This document shows, piece by piece, positions 6,745 to 13,455 of a stretch of 13,496 nt of DNA (position 1 is its first letter; every line of letters begins with the position of its first letter). A program made the position numbers and the translations under genes. The stretch covers positions 1-13,496 of the forward strand of contig SRXB01000023.1 of assembly GCA_009724975.1 (NCBI GenBank), in the 5' to 3' direction. This stretch comes from a bacterium (GTDB lineage Bacteria > Desulfobacterota > Deferrisomatia > Deferrisomatales > BM512). Under the pieces are notes generated by a model. That model saw only the letters and a program-made list of their open reading frames with translations. It did not search any database and was not told the DNA's origin.

Positions 6745-8202
6745 ATGGCTTTTGATCTCACCCGAAGCAGGTTTTTCGGCCCGCTGATAAAAAATCCCCT
6801 ATGGCAGGGGACGATAAGGTGGTTTTCTCTGGCCGCGCTTGTCGCCCTCCTCGTCGTGGCGTGGGGACGAACAACCCTGCCTGGAATCGCCGACTCGTGG
6901 CCCCTCATCTACACCAACGCCACCACCCTCATCTTCTGGGTGCTATGGTTCATGGGGCTGGTAATCTCCGTCCCCTTCTTCGGCAGGCTCTGGTGCTCTA
7001 TATGCCCTCTTGGCTTCGTCACCGAAAAACTCGGCAAAATCGGCCTCAACGTGAAATGGCCCGCGCCTCCCTTCAACTGGCTCGGGGCGATATCCATCTT
7101 CCTCGTGGGCCTTGGCGGGGCTCTTTACTGGAATGTCCATAAAAACCCGGCCGCCACCGCCATTTTCGTCGGTCTCGCCCTCCTTCTGGCGGTCTTTTCG
7201 GGACTGGTGTGGCGACGGGCCTCCTTTTGCGGCCTCTTTTGCCCCATCGGCCTCGTCCTCTCCATCTACTCGCGCTTCTCGCCCATCTACGTGGCGGCTA
7301 AAGACGCCGGAAAATGCGCCTCCTGCGACGACAAGGCCTGCACCGCGAGGAAAAGCAGGTGGAAGCGGTGGGACCTTGGCCCCTCTCTCGTAATCCAGAA
7401 ACAGATGTGGGAGGGAGGCTGCCCCGCGGCCCTGACGCCCCGCTCCATGGACAGGTCCGCCTGCCAGCTTTGCATGGAGTGCGTGCGCAACTGCTCCAGG
7501 TCGAACATGGCGGTCTATTACGGCGGCAAAAACTCCAACCACCCCTTCTCCACCCCTGCGCTGGTCCTCTTCGTCTTTTTGATGGGATTGGTTACGCTGG
7601 CGCTCTCCCGCACCTGGCCAGCCCTGCGCGACGCGCTCATACCGGGAATACACCCGCCCGCCTGGGTTTCTGCGCTATGGCTTGGCGCGGCTGTCCCAGC
7701 CCTCTTCATCTTCGCGGCCCCCCTCCTGACCCACTTCGGCGAGAAGTTTTCCGGAAAAGAGTCCTCCGGGCCTTCGGACGGGAGCGCGCCGCCGCGCCTT
7801 GAAGAGGGGGAAAAGCCCTTGACCCTGTGGGAGCGCGCCAAAATCGCGGCTACGCCTTTCGCCGGAGTGGTCTTCGGCGGCCACACGGCGCTGGCGCTGG
7901 TAAAACTAAACGCCAAGGCCCCTTACGCGCAATATCTCGTCTACGACCCCTTCGGCGCGGCCTCCTACATGGCGATAAACGTCTCAAAAACCCTACCCCT
8001 GCCACAGATGATAGTCCCGCTCGCGGTTCTTAAGTGGGTGGCGATCTTCGCGCTGGCGCTGGGCTCGCTGGCGGGGCTCCACGAAACCAAAACCGCGTGG
8101 AAAAACTCCCTCGGCCCGCTCGGCAAGCTCCTTGGCTACCTCTCCTTCGCCCTTTTGGCGGTCTTTTACGCCGCCCTTATCCGCCACTGGCTCTTCGGCT
8201 AG
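6745..8202 (+). CDS. NapH/NosR-like 4Fe-4S polyferredoxin membrane protein
   Basis: This 485-residue inner-membrane iron-sulfur protein is of the kind that passes electrons between quinol and periplasmic partners. Hydrophobic segments lie near residues 26-41, 58-79, 113-130, 138-155, 270-290, 305-325 and at the C-terminus. Two CxxCP-type motifs at membrane ends, WCSICP (C84, C87) and FCGLFCP (C162, C166), are the hallmark of NapH, NosR and RdxA/CcoG proteins. A cytoplasmic-type loop carries C191/C194/C199 and C226, then a full ferredoxin motif at C240, C243, C246 and C250. The C-terminal half adds a membrane region absent from NapH (about 290 residues), closer to NosR-like architectures. I chose ATG 6745 because GAGGGTTGGGGA precedes it. 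It probably supplies or accepts electrons for the heme lipoprotein encoded three genes upstream; that is inference. Confidence 0.83.
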   Translation: MAFDLTRSRFFGPLIKNPLWQGTIRWFSLAALVALLVVAWGRTTLPGIADSWPLIYTNATTLIFWVLWFMGLVISVPFFGRLWCSICPLGFVTEKLGKIGLNVKWPAPPFNWLGAISIFLVGLGGALYWNVHKNPAATAIFVGLALLLAVFSGLVWRRASFCGLFCPIGLVLSIYSRFSPIYVAAKDAGKCASCDDKACTARKSRWKRWDLGPSLVIQKQMWEGGCPAALTPRSMDRSACQLCMECVRNCSRSNMAVYYGGKNSNHPFSTPALVLFVFLMGLVTLALSRTWPALRDALIPGIHPPAWVSALWLGAAVPALFIFAAPLLTHFGEKFSGKESSGPSDGSAPPRLEEGEKPLTLWERAKIAATPFAGVVFGGHTALALVKLNAKAPYAQYLVYDPFGAASYMAINVSKTLPLPQMIVPLAVLKWVAIFALALGSLAGLHETKTAWKNSLGPLGKLLGYLSFALLAVFYAALIRHWLFG

Positions 8203-8207
8203 GCCAG

Positions 8208-8669
8208 ATGAAGAAGGTCTTGGCAATCACTCTGGCTTTGCTTGCCCCCGCGCTTGCCCTCGCCTGCTTCGGGGCTGAGCTTCGGATCGGGGTCGGCAAA
8301 GAGCGGGCCGACGCCTTCGCCTCCTACGCGCTGGGCTTTTTCATCGAGGAAAAAACCGGCATAGAGCCTTTGTTCGTCGAAACCGACGACTCGAAAACCT
8401 TCGCGGAAAACAAAATCGACCTCAGAATCCTCCCTGCCACCTCGGCAACGCCAGCCGGAGCGTTTAAGCAGCAACCCCTGAAAACCCCCGGCGGAGAAGC
8501 CGCCATCTGGCTGACGTCGGAGGTAAAAGACGATATCCGCTTTACCACCCTTGAGCGCGCGCTTAAAATCGCGGGAGGATTCTTCTCCTCAAAAGCTCTG
8601 AATGAGGCCGCGTCCCAATCGGGCGAACCGAAAAAGGCGGCCCGGAAGGCTGTCCTCGATGCCCAATAG
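8208..8669 (+). CDS. Small exported protein, resembling the start of a solute-binding protein
   Basis: The product has 153 residues, with an N-terminal signal sequence (MKKVLAITLALLAPALALA) followed by a cysteine that is not in a canonical lipobox. The mature part begins ELRIGVGKERADAFASYALGFFIEEKTG, reminiscent of the first strand and helix of periplasmic binding proteins. It is too short for a whole two-lobe protein, and the next gene encodes a full-length one. It starts five bases after the polyferredoxin stop, and its last 11 bases overlap the next gene. I do not recognise a defined family. It could be a single-lobe partner for the following PhnD-like lipoprotein, but this is only suggested by adjacency. 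Confidence 0.65.
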   Translation: MKKVLAITLALLAPALALACFGAELRIGVGKERADAFASYALGFFIEEKTGIEPLFVETDDSKTFAENKIDLRILPATSATPAGAFKQQPLKTPGGEAAIWLTSEVKDDIRFTTLERALKIAGGFFSSKALNEAASQSGEPKKAARKAVLDAQ

Positions 8670-9558
8670 ACCACTTGTGCGCCTTGCGCTTTTGCTTTTG
8701 CCTCTGGCGCTTTTGGCCGGATGCGCGAAAAGCGATGCTCCGCGCTACAAAATAGGCTTCATGATCTGCAACTCGGTAGAGGAGACCAAAGACCGCTTCG
8801 CCGGTCTCATCGGCTACCTTAACCAGACCACCGGCTACGAATTCGACCCCGTCTACCTCGATACCCAGGACTTCGAAGAGGCGTTCGCAAGGGGCGATTT
8901 CGACTTCACCCACACCAACTCCCTTGTCTTTGCGGCCCTCTCCCACCGCCAAGGACTCAAGCTGGTCGCCTCGGAAAAGCGCGGCAGCTACGGCGCGAAG
9001 AGCTGCGGCACCATCATCGTCCGTAAGGACTCCCCGATAAAAACCCTGGAGGACCTTAAGGACAAACGGATAATTTTCGGCCCGCAGTGGGCTCCTTTCG
9101 GCTTTCTGGCGCAGTACGCGCTTCTTATTGAAAAGGGGTACGATCCCGAAAAACACCTAGGTCCCTATTTCTTCCCGCAGGGGACCTGGAAGCACGAGAA
9201 AATAATATATTCGGTCCTTTACGGAGCCTACGACGCTGGCGCGGCCCCCATAATCGACCTTGAGGAGATGACCGCCGAGGGGAAAATCTCCCCCGACGAC
9301 TTCAGGGTAATAGCCAAATCCGGCCTAGCCCCCTACTGCACCTTCGGCGCATCGAAAAAGATGCCTGACGAAGCGGTTGCCAAAGTCAGGGAGGCCCTTT
9401 TGAAAATAACCCCGCAGACCACCGGCGAAGCGGCGGGTGAGCGCGTGGCGGTGCTAAAGCGGGCCAGGGTGGATGGCTTCGAGGAACTGCCCGCCGGGGA
9501 GTACGATATCCTGCTCAAATGGGCTAAGATGGCGAAAATGCCCCCCTTCGAGGAATAG
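8659..9558 (+). CDS. PhnD-like periplasmic substrate-binding lipoprotein
   Basis: This is a 299-residue lipoprotein (LLAGC, C22) of the phosphate/phosphonate-type solute-binding superfamily. The first lobe starts YKIGFMICNSVEETKDRFAGL. FDFTHTNSLVFAALSHRQGL matches the family stretch lining the ligand cleft, and SCGTIIVRKDSPIKTLEDLKD with IIFGPQWAPFGFLAQYAL forms the hinge and second lobe. No ABC permease or ATPase accompanies it. Stand-alone members of this superfamily often act as sensor or delivery proteins, and some serve as periplasmic domains of kinases. I chose ATG 8659 over an upstream in-frame start because it gives a proper lipoprotein signal; it overlaps the previous gene by 11 bases. 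The ligand is unknown; an oxyanion is reasonable given the fold. Confidence 0.8.
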   Translation: MPNRPLVRLALLLLPLALLAGCAKSDAPRYKIGFMICNSVEETKDRFAGLIGYLNQTTGYEFDPVYLDTQDFEEAFARGDFDFTHTNSLVFAALSHRQGLKLVASEKRGSYGAKSCGTIIVRKDSPIKTLEDLKDKRIIFGPQWAPFGFLAQYALLIEKGYDPEKHLGPYFFPQGTWKHEKIIYSVLYGAYDAGAAPIIDLEEMTAEGKISPDDFRVIAKSGLAPYCTFGASKKMPDEAVAKVREALLKITPQTTGEAAGERVAVLKRARVDGFEELPAGEYDILLKWAKMAKMPPFEE

Positions 9559-9560
9559 GA

Positions 9561-10028
9561 ATGGCGCTTCGGGCCGCAAGGGCATTTTTCATATTCGCCT
9601 GCCTCTCGCTGGCGCTCTGGTACGGGCTCAAAATCGAACCCGCGCAAAAGGGCGAGGCAGTGGCGGACCCCGCCGCGGTGGAATCCGCTTACAGGGAGAT
9701 TGCCCTGGCCATTGACTCGGGCAAAGGCGACTCGGTCTTCCTTGAGGTCAGAAAACGCTCTGAAAAGGGGCCGTATCAGGCCGCCGCCTACTTTTTCCTC
9801 GGCGAGCTCGCCTATGGCGAAGGCTCCTACCAGCAGGCGATGGCCCACTACCGCAAGGCCGTTGAAAAAGGCCCCTATCTGGCTGACAAAAACGCGCCCT
9901 TAGGCGCCTCCGGAAAAATACTCGCTAAAATAGACGCCTTGAGGAACGGCCCGTGGAAGGGTCAAAAGCCGCAAGGAACAGCGGATCTCTCCTACCTGCT
10001 CCGCAGGCTCTCGGGTGGCTGCGAATGA
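9561..10028 (+). CDS. Membrane-anchored TPR protein
   Basis: The 155-residue protein has one N-terminal hydrophobic segment (residues 6-23), probably an uncleaved anchor, followed by a helical periplasmic part. Residues about 55-100 form tetratricopeptide-like helices: AAYFFLGELAYGEGSYQQAMAHYRKAVEKG is a textbook TPR unit. TPR domains bind other proteins and are common in respiratory-complex maturation. It begins two bases after the previous stop and its own TGA overlaps the next ATG (ATGA). Its specific partner is not apparent. Confidence 0.75.
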   Translation: MALRAARAFFIFACLSLALWYGLKIEPAQKGEAVADPAAVESAYREIALAIDSGKGDSVFLEVRKRSEKGPYQAAAYFFLGELAYGEGSYQQAMAHYRKAVEKGPYLADKNAPLGASGKILAKIDALRNGPWKGQKPQGTADLSYLLRRLSGGCE

Positions 10029-11083
10029 GCGCCAGAAGAAGCGAAATCTACTGGATGGCGCTGGCCGGAGCGGCCTTGGGCCTCGCCGGAAGCCTTCTGA
10101 CCTTTTGGGGAAACCCCGTGAACACCGGCATCTGCATCTCCTGCTTCATGGAGAATTTCGCGGGGGCAATGGGCCTTCACGAAAACTCCAGAATGCAGTA
10201 CGTCAGGCCGGAACTCCTTGGCTTTCTCCTCGGCGGCTTTCTCATGGCTCTCGCCTCCCGCGAGGTGCGCGTCAAATCCTCCGGCGGCGGGGCAGGGGCC
10301 TTCATACTTGGCCTTCTGATGATAATCGGCTCGGCGGTTTTCATCGGCTGCCCCATAAAGATGCTCCTTCGCCTCGCGGGGGGCGACCTTACCGCAGTAT
10401 CAGGCGCGGCGGGCCTTGTGGCGGGAGTTTGGGTGGGCATAAAAAGCCTCTCGGGTCCGGACCCAAAAATATTCTCCAAATCGTCCGAAGGCTCCAGAGG
10501 CGTATTCTTTATCCTTATTGCCGCCGTCGCCATACTGGTGATCCTCTCCCTTTTCGAGCGACCCCTACTTTTCTCCAAAACCGGCGGAGCCTCGCTCCAC
10601 GCGCCCCTGTGGCTCTCCCTTGGCGCGGGATTGGTTGTCGGTGGCCTTTCTCAGCGTTCGCGCTTTTGCGTGACCGGCTCGGTGCGCGACATAATGCTCA
10701 CCAGAAACGTCTTTTCCGGCATCGGCCTTGTGGTGGCTCTTTTGACCGCCCTTTTTGCTGATATATTTACAGGGCAGTTCAATTTGGGCTACTTTGACCA
10801 GCCAGGAGCGCATCTTGAGGCCGGTTGGGCTTTTCTGGGCATGGCCCTAACCGGCTGGGCGGCGATAATCGCAGGCGGCTGCCCCTTTCGCCAACTAGTG
10901 AAGGCTGGCGAAGGCGACTTGGACGCATGGATAATAATCCTCGGCATGCTGGCCGGAGCGGTCCTCGTCCAGAACTGGGGCATCGGAGCTACTCCGGCCT
11001 CGGTGCCGCCTCAGGGGAAAGCCGCGGTGCTGGTGGGCTTCGCCTTTTTGGCTTTTCTGGGGTTCGGGAGAGAAAAAAGATGA
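10025..11083 (+). CDS. yedE: YedE-related selenium-metabolism membrane protein
   Basis: This is a 352-residue integral membrane protein of the YeeE/YedE family, with about ten hydrophobic segments in two related halves. The YeeE relatives carry thiosulfate or other sulfur compounds. The sequence agrees best with the selenium-associated branch: NTGICISCFMENFAGAMGLH (C37, C40) near the N-terminus, FIGCPIKMLLRLAGGDL in the first half, HAPLWLSLGAGLVVGGLSQRSRFCVTG at the centre, and GGCPFRQLVKAGEGD near the end. That branch is known from genomes that make selenoproteins or selenouridine, and it is presumed to move a selenium species. The best-supported start is ATG 10025, overlapping the previous stop by four bases. 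Its stop also overlaps the next start. The family is certain; the selenium branch is recalled from pattern and deserves a profile search. Confidence 0.82.
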   Translation: MSARRSEIYWMALAGAALGLAGSLLTFWGNPVNTGICISCFMENFAGAMGLHENSRMQYVRPELLGFLLGGFLMALASREVRVKSSGGGAGAFILGLLMIIGSAVFIGCPIKMLLRLAGGDLTAVSGAAGLVAGVWVGIKSLSGPDPKIFSKSSEGSRGVFFILIAAVAILVILSLFERPLLFSKTGGASLHAPLWLSLGAGLVVGGLSQRSRFCVTGSVRDIMLTRNVFSGIGLVVALLTALFADIFTGQFNLGYFDQPGAHLEAGWAFLGMALTGWAAIIAGGCPFRQLVKAGEGDLDAWIIILGMLAGAVLVQNWGIGATPASVPPQGKAAVLVGFAFLAFLGFGREKR

Positions 11084-11925
11084 AAAAAACCATCTTTGCC
11101 CTTTTAGCGCTTCTCCTTTTGGGCTCGGCAGCCTCTCTTGCCCGCGACATAAAGGCGGATGAGGAGCCCTGCGACTGCCAGACGATAAAAATCACAGGCA
11201 AAGCGGTATGGTTCGGCCACATGATCATAGACAAAGAGGTCGTAGTGCTAAGGGGCGGCTCTTTGGAGATACGGGCGGGCACTACGGTGGAATTCGCCAT
11301 TCCCCCGCTCATCGACAGCCCCGAATTCCCCTGGATGACAGTTATCGGGGAGCTGAAGGTGCAGGGCGAGCCGCAAAACCCCGTCACCTTCACCTTCGAC
11401 AAGAGCTATCCGCCCCAAAACGGGCAAGACATGATAGCGGTAAGGAAGGCCAAGGGGCTTTTCGTCGATAACGCGGTGTTCAAGGGGGCTCACTGGGCCC
11501 TTCACGTCCACGAAACCCCCGCGCTTATCGAAAATTCGACCTTTGAGGGCGGTTTTGGCGGCGTAAGGTTCAAGTGCGACGACCTTAAAATCAGGAATTG
11601 CTCTTTCGTGGCTAACACCATAGGGGTGCGCGCAATAAATTCGGCCCAACCCGAAATTTCCGGCAATGACTTTCTAGCCAATACCGCCGCGATCTTTTTT
11701 CGCGACGGAATAGTCGAGCCGATTGTCACGCGCAACAATTTCGACAGCGCCGAGTACGACATAAAACTAGGAGAATCGCAGGACAAGGGCTTTAGCGCGC
11801 CGGAGAACTATTTTACCGCCCAGGGCGAAGCTCTTTGGCAGAAGATTTTCGACGGCGCAGACTCGGAAGGGGTCGGGAAAATCTCCCTTGATCCCCTTGC
11901 AAAAGAGCCTTTCAAGAGAAAGTGA
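11080..11925 (+). CDS. Exported right-handed parallel beta-helix protein
   Basis: The 281-residue protein has a cleavable signal sequence (residues 1-21, ending SLARD). Repeated short strands and asparagine-rich turns follow: VDNAVFKGAHWALHVHETPA, LIENSTFEGGFGGVRFKCDDL, IRNCSFVANTIGVR, EISGNDFLANTAAIFFRDG and IVTRNNFDSAEYDI. This 22-24 residue periodicity is typical of NosD/pectate-lyase-like beta-helices. An N-terminal EPCDCQ gives two cysteines. NosD-type helices serve periplasmic metal-centre assembly and others bind sugars; nothing here decides between them. The start overlaps the YedE stop (ATGA), so production is coupled to it. It sits immediately before the PqqD gene, joining the redox part of the operon to the peptide-maturation part. 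Confidence 0.78.
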   Translation: MKKTIFALLALLLLGSAASLARDIKADEEPCDCQTIKITGKAVWFGHMIIDKEVVVLRGGSLEIRAGTTVEFAIPPLIDSPEFPWMTVIGELKVQGEPQNPVTFTFDKSYPPQNGQDMIAVRKAKGLFVDNAVFKGAHWALHVHETPALIENSTFEGGFGGVRFKCDDLKIRNCSFVANTIGVRAINSAQPEISGNDFLANTAAIFFRDGIVEPIVTRNNFDSAEYDIKLGESQDKGFSAPENYFTAQGEALWQKIFDGADSEGVGKISLDPLAKEPFKRK

Positions 11926-11931
11926 AGGCAA

Positions 11932-12252
11932 ATGGGAAAATTCTTTCGCAATCCCGATCTGGTCTGGCGCGACGAGCCGGAGGAGCGCGACGCGATAATA
12001 ACCGCTCTTGATTCGGGCGACGAAGCCGCCATCGACCGCGGCTGGGTGATAATCGTCGAGGGCGGGCACATGCACGAGCTCAACCTCATCGCGGGGGAGA
12101 TTTGGCTCCTTTGCGACGGGGAGCTGGACGAGATGGGAATAGCCAAAAAACTCGCGCTGGCCTACGATGCCCCCGCCGAAGAGATTGTAAACGATGTTCG
12201 CGCCTTCGTGGAGGCCTCCATCAAGCGCGGCTGGATCCTTACCGGAGAATAA
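11932..12252 (+). CDS. PqqD-like peptide chaperone (RiPP recognition element)
   Basis: This 106-residue soluble protein has the PqqD fold pattern. RNPDLVWRDEPEERDAIITA is followed by the strands GWVIIVEGGHMHELNLIAGEIWLLCDGE, where the 'N/L-N-x-x-A/T-x-x-I-W' core corresponds to the family's LN...A..IW signature. A helical end comes next (MGIAKKLALAYDAPAEEIVNDVRAFVEASIKRGWI). PqqD-type proteins bind the leader of a precursor peptide and hand it to a radical SAM enzyme. The gene is separated from the radical SAM gene by one base, the usual arrangement. It resembles the PqqD members of Geobacter-type radical SAM cassettes. The likely client is the 19-residue peptide encoded at 13355. The family is secure; client identity is inferred. 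Confidence 0.88.
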   Translation: MGKFFRNPDLVWRDEPEERDAIITALDSGDEAAIDRGWVIIVEGGHMHELNLIAGEIWLLCDGELDEMGIAKKLALAYDAPAEEIVNDVRAFVEASIKRGWILTGE

Positions 12253-12253
12253 A

Positions 12254-13237
12254 GTGAAGCTTTCCGCACCCCTTACGGTCAACTGGACCCTCTCCTACGA
12301 CTGCAACTTCTCCTGTAGCCACTGCTACTCTCGCGGGCTCAGGAAGAACGAGCTGCCGTTGCCGGAAGTATTGAAAATAGTCGACGAGCTTGCCGCGAAC
12401 AGAGTTGCCTACGCCAATTTCGGCGGCGGAGAGCCCTTCCTTTACCCGCACCTCTTCGAAGTGGCGAAATACGCCGCCCAAAAGGGGATAAAGGTGACTA
12501 TGAACTCCAACGGCTGGCTCATCGGCCCAGAAAACGCCTCCAAATGCAAAGATGCGGGTTTCAGGTCGGTCGGGGTTAGCATTGACGGGGCGACCGCCGA
12601 GGTTCACGACTGGTTTCGAAACCGCGCTGGTAGCTTCGAGAGGGCATTCACCGCGCTGGACAACCTCCGGTCCGCCGGAGTCGAGTCGACGGTGAGCGCT
12701 GTAATCTTCAAAAAGAACGTGGCCGATTACAAAACCATCGTCAAGATGGCCGCCGACCACGGGGCCTCCACCGTTTACCTGCACAATTTCAAATGCTCCG
12801 GCAAGGGCATGGAGAACCGCGCCGAGCTGGACCTGCCGCCGGACGAGTGGAAAGAGTTTTACGAAGACGCTCTCAAGTGGAGGGCCGAAGCCCCTGCCAA
12901 GCTCGCCTTTGACGACCCGATCATCGCCCTTCTGGGAGAAAAAAGCGAAGGGGCGGTCAAGGGCTCCACCTGCGGCAAACTCTCGCTCCACATCGAACCC
13001 GACGGAGACGCTACCCCCTGCGGTTTCATACCCCTTTCGCTTGGGAACCTACTGACAGACGGCCTTAAAAAGATATGGACCGAGTCGGAGGTGCTTGAGA
13101 AAATGCGTTCAAAATCGCCCGAGGGCAAGTGCGTGGGGTGTTCGGCCTACGGCGAGTGCCTTGGTGGCTGCACCGCGAGGTCGCTCGCCGTGACGGGCAA
13201 ATTCAACTCGCCGGACCCGCACTGCTGGCGAAAATGA
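12254..13237 (+). CDS. Radical SAM/SPASM peptide maturase
   Basis: This 327-residue enzyme is predicted to modify a peptide by radical chemistry with S-adenosylmethionine. The radical SAM cluster motif is C17-x3-C21-x2-C24, and FGGGEP (56-61) is the SAM-binding motif. The C-terminus is a complete SPASM domain: C240-x10-G-x4-C256, then C293-x2-C296-x5-C302-x3-C306 and C324, enough ligands for auxiliary iron-sulfur clusters. I chose GTG 12254, one base after the PqqD stop, with GGAGA at 12244-12248 as ribosome site; the product begins MKLSAPLTVNWTLSYDC. An upstream in-frame ATG at 12194 lies inside PqqD and is unlikely. Its length and its pairing with a separate PqqD match Geobacter-type peptide cassettes. 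The modification cannot be predicted; thioether, cyclophane or oxazole-type chemistries all use this architecture. Confidence 0.93.
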   Translation: MKLSAPLTVNWTLSYDCNFSCSHCYSRGLRKNELPLPEVLKIVDELAANRVAYANFGGGEPFLYPHLFEVAKYAAQKGIKVTMNSNGWLIGPENASKCKDAGFRSVGVSIDGATAEVHDWFRNRAGSFERAFTALDNLRSAGVESTVSAVIFKKNVADYKTIVKMAADHGASTVYLHNFKCSGKGMENRAELDLPPDEWKEFYEDALKWRAEAPAKLAFDDPIIALLGEKSEGAVKGSTCGKLSLHIEPDGDATPCGFIPLSLGNLLTDGLKKIWTESEVLEKMRSKSPEGKCVGCSAYGECLGGCTARSLAVTGKFNSPDPHCWRK

Positions 13238-13252
13238 GGCACGGAATCTGCA
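13237..13252 (+). promoter_or_regulatory. Sigma-54 (-24/-12) promoter in front of the 19-residue peptide gene
   Basis: AGGCACGGAATCTGCA matches the consensus TGGCACGNNNNTTGCA except for the first base and one base in the -12 box. The essential GG (13238-13239) and GC (13250-13251) have the exact spacing. It overlaps the last base of the maturase stop codon. Transcription would start near 13263, giving an untranslated leader of about 92 bases. It allows the peptide to be made in large excess over the enzymes. Confidence 0.78.
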
Positions 13253-13354
13253 TTAATCTAAGACAGACAAAAAAAATCGCGAAACATTCGGCGAAAAGAC
13301 AAGTATCAGATATTGCGTATGCAACGGTTAACCCTAGCCTGCGGAGGTAATACA
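13253..13354 (+). other. Untranslated leader of the peptide gene
   Basis: This A-rich leader contains AAAAAAAA at 13270-13276 and neighbours, and a short inverted repeat TTGC (13313-13316)/GCAA (13321-13324) around GTAT. It ends in GGAGGT at 13343-13348, an excellent Shine-Dalgarno six bases before the ATG. No clear riboswitch fold is seen by eye. The A-rich, loosely structured leader plus strong ribosome site points to high translation. Confidence 0.5.
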
Positions 13355-13414
13355 ATGAAAACCCGCTACATCAAGCCCCGCGTAACTGGCCAGTCCAGCG
13401 TACATCCCTGCTGA
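13355..13414 (+). CDS. Putative RiPP precursor peptide, 19 aa
   Basis: The gene encodes MKTRYIKPRVTGQSSVHPC and ends with TGA. It is far below usual annotation limits. Support comes from context: a near-consensus sigma-54 promoter upstream, GGAGGT six bases before ATG, a strong terminator downstream, and PqqD plus radical SAM/SPASM genes immediately before it. Residues 5-10, YIKPRV, fit the YxxPx(hydrophobic) leader motif that PqqD-like recognition proteins bind in lasso-peptide systems. The remaining TGQSSVHPC, with Ser, His and a single terminal Cys, would be the modified core. There is no double-glycine site, and no protease or transporter gene is in the window. I infer that it is the substrate of the adjacent maturase. 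The alternative is a leader-type regulatory peptide. The UGA directly after Cys is treated as a stop (see findings). Confidence 0.7.
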   Translation: MKTRYIKPRVTGQSSVHPC

Positions 13415-13420
13415 TTAGCA

Positions 13421-13436
13421 CCCGCCGAGAGGCGGG
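13421..13436 (+). other. Short GC hairpin after the peptide stop codon
   Basis: CCCGCC, loop GAGA, GGCGGG: a perfect six-base-pair stem capped by a GNRA-type tetraloop, starting six bases after the TGA. No U-tract follows, so it is not a terminator by itself. It may protect the 3' end or pause polymerase. The distance from the UGA and the loop sequence do not fit the usual bacterial selenocysteine insertion element. Confidence 0.55.
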
Positions 13437-13455
13437 CGATGGGGCCAAAAACGAC

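Noticed and set aside
8034..8207. Longer N-terminus for the small exported protein, from ATG 8034
   Set aside because: It would lie wholly inside the polyferredoxin gene, is arginine/proline-rich shadow sequence, and would bury the clear signal peptide that begins at 8208.
12194..12253. ATG 12194 as start of the radical SAM enzyme
   Set aside because: It overlaps the end of PqqD by 59 bases and adds residues unlike the family; GTG 12254 has a ribosome site and gives the expected N-terminus.
13313..13324. TTGC/GCAA inverted repeat as an operator or riboswitch stem
   Set aside because: Only four base pairs with a four-base loop; too common by chance to claim.
13239..13350. Frame at 13129-13350 continuing past the maturase stop as a small gene
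   Set aside because: It starts inside the SPASM domain, has no ribosome site and no conserved features; the promoter and leader account for the region.
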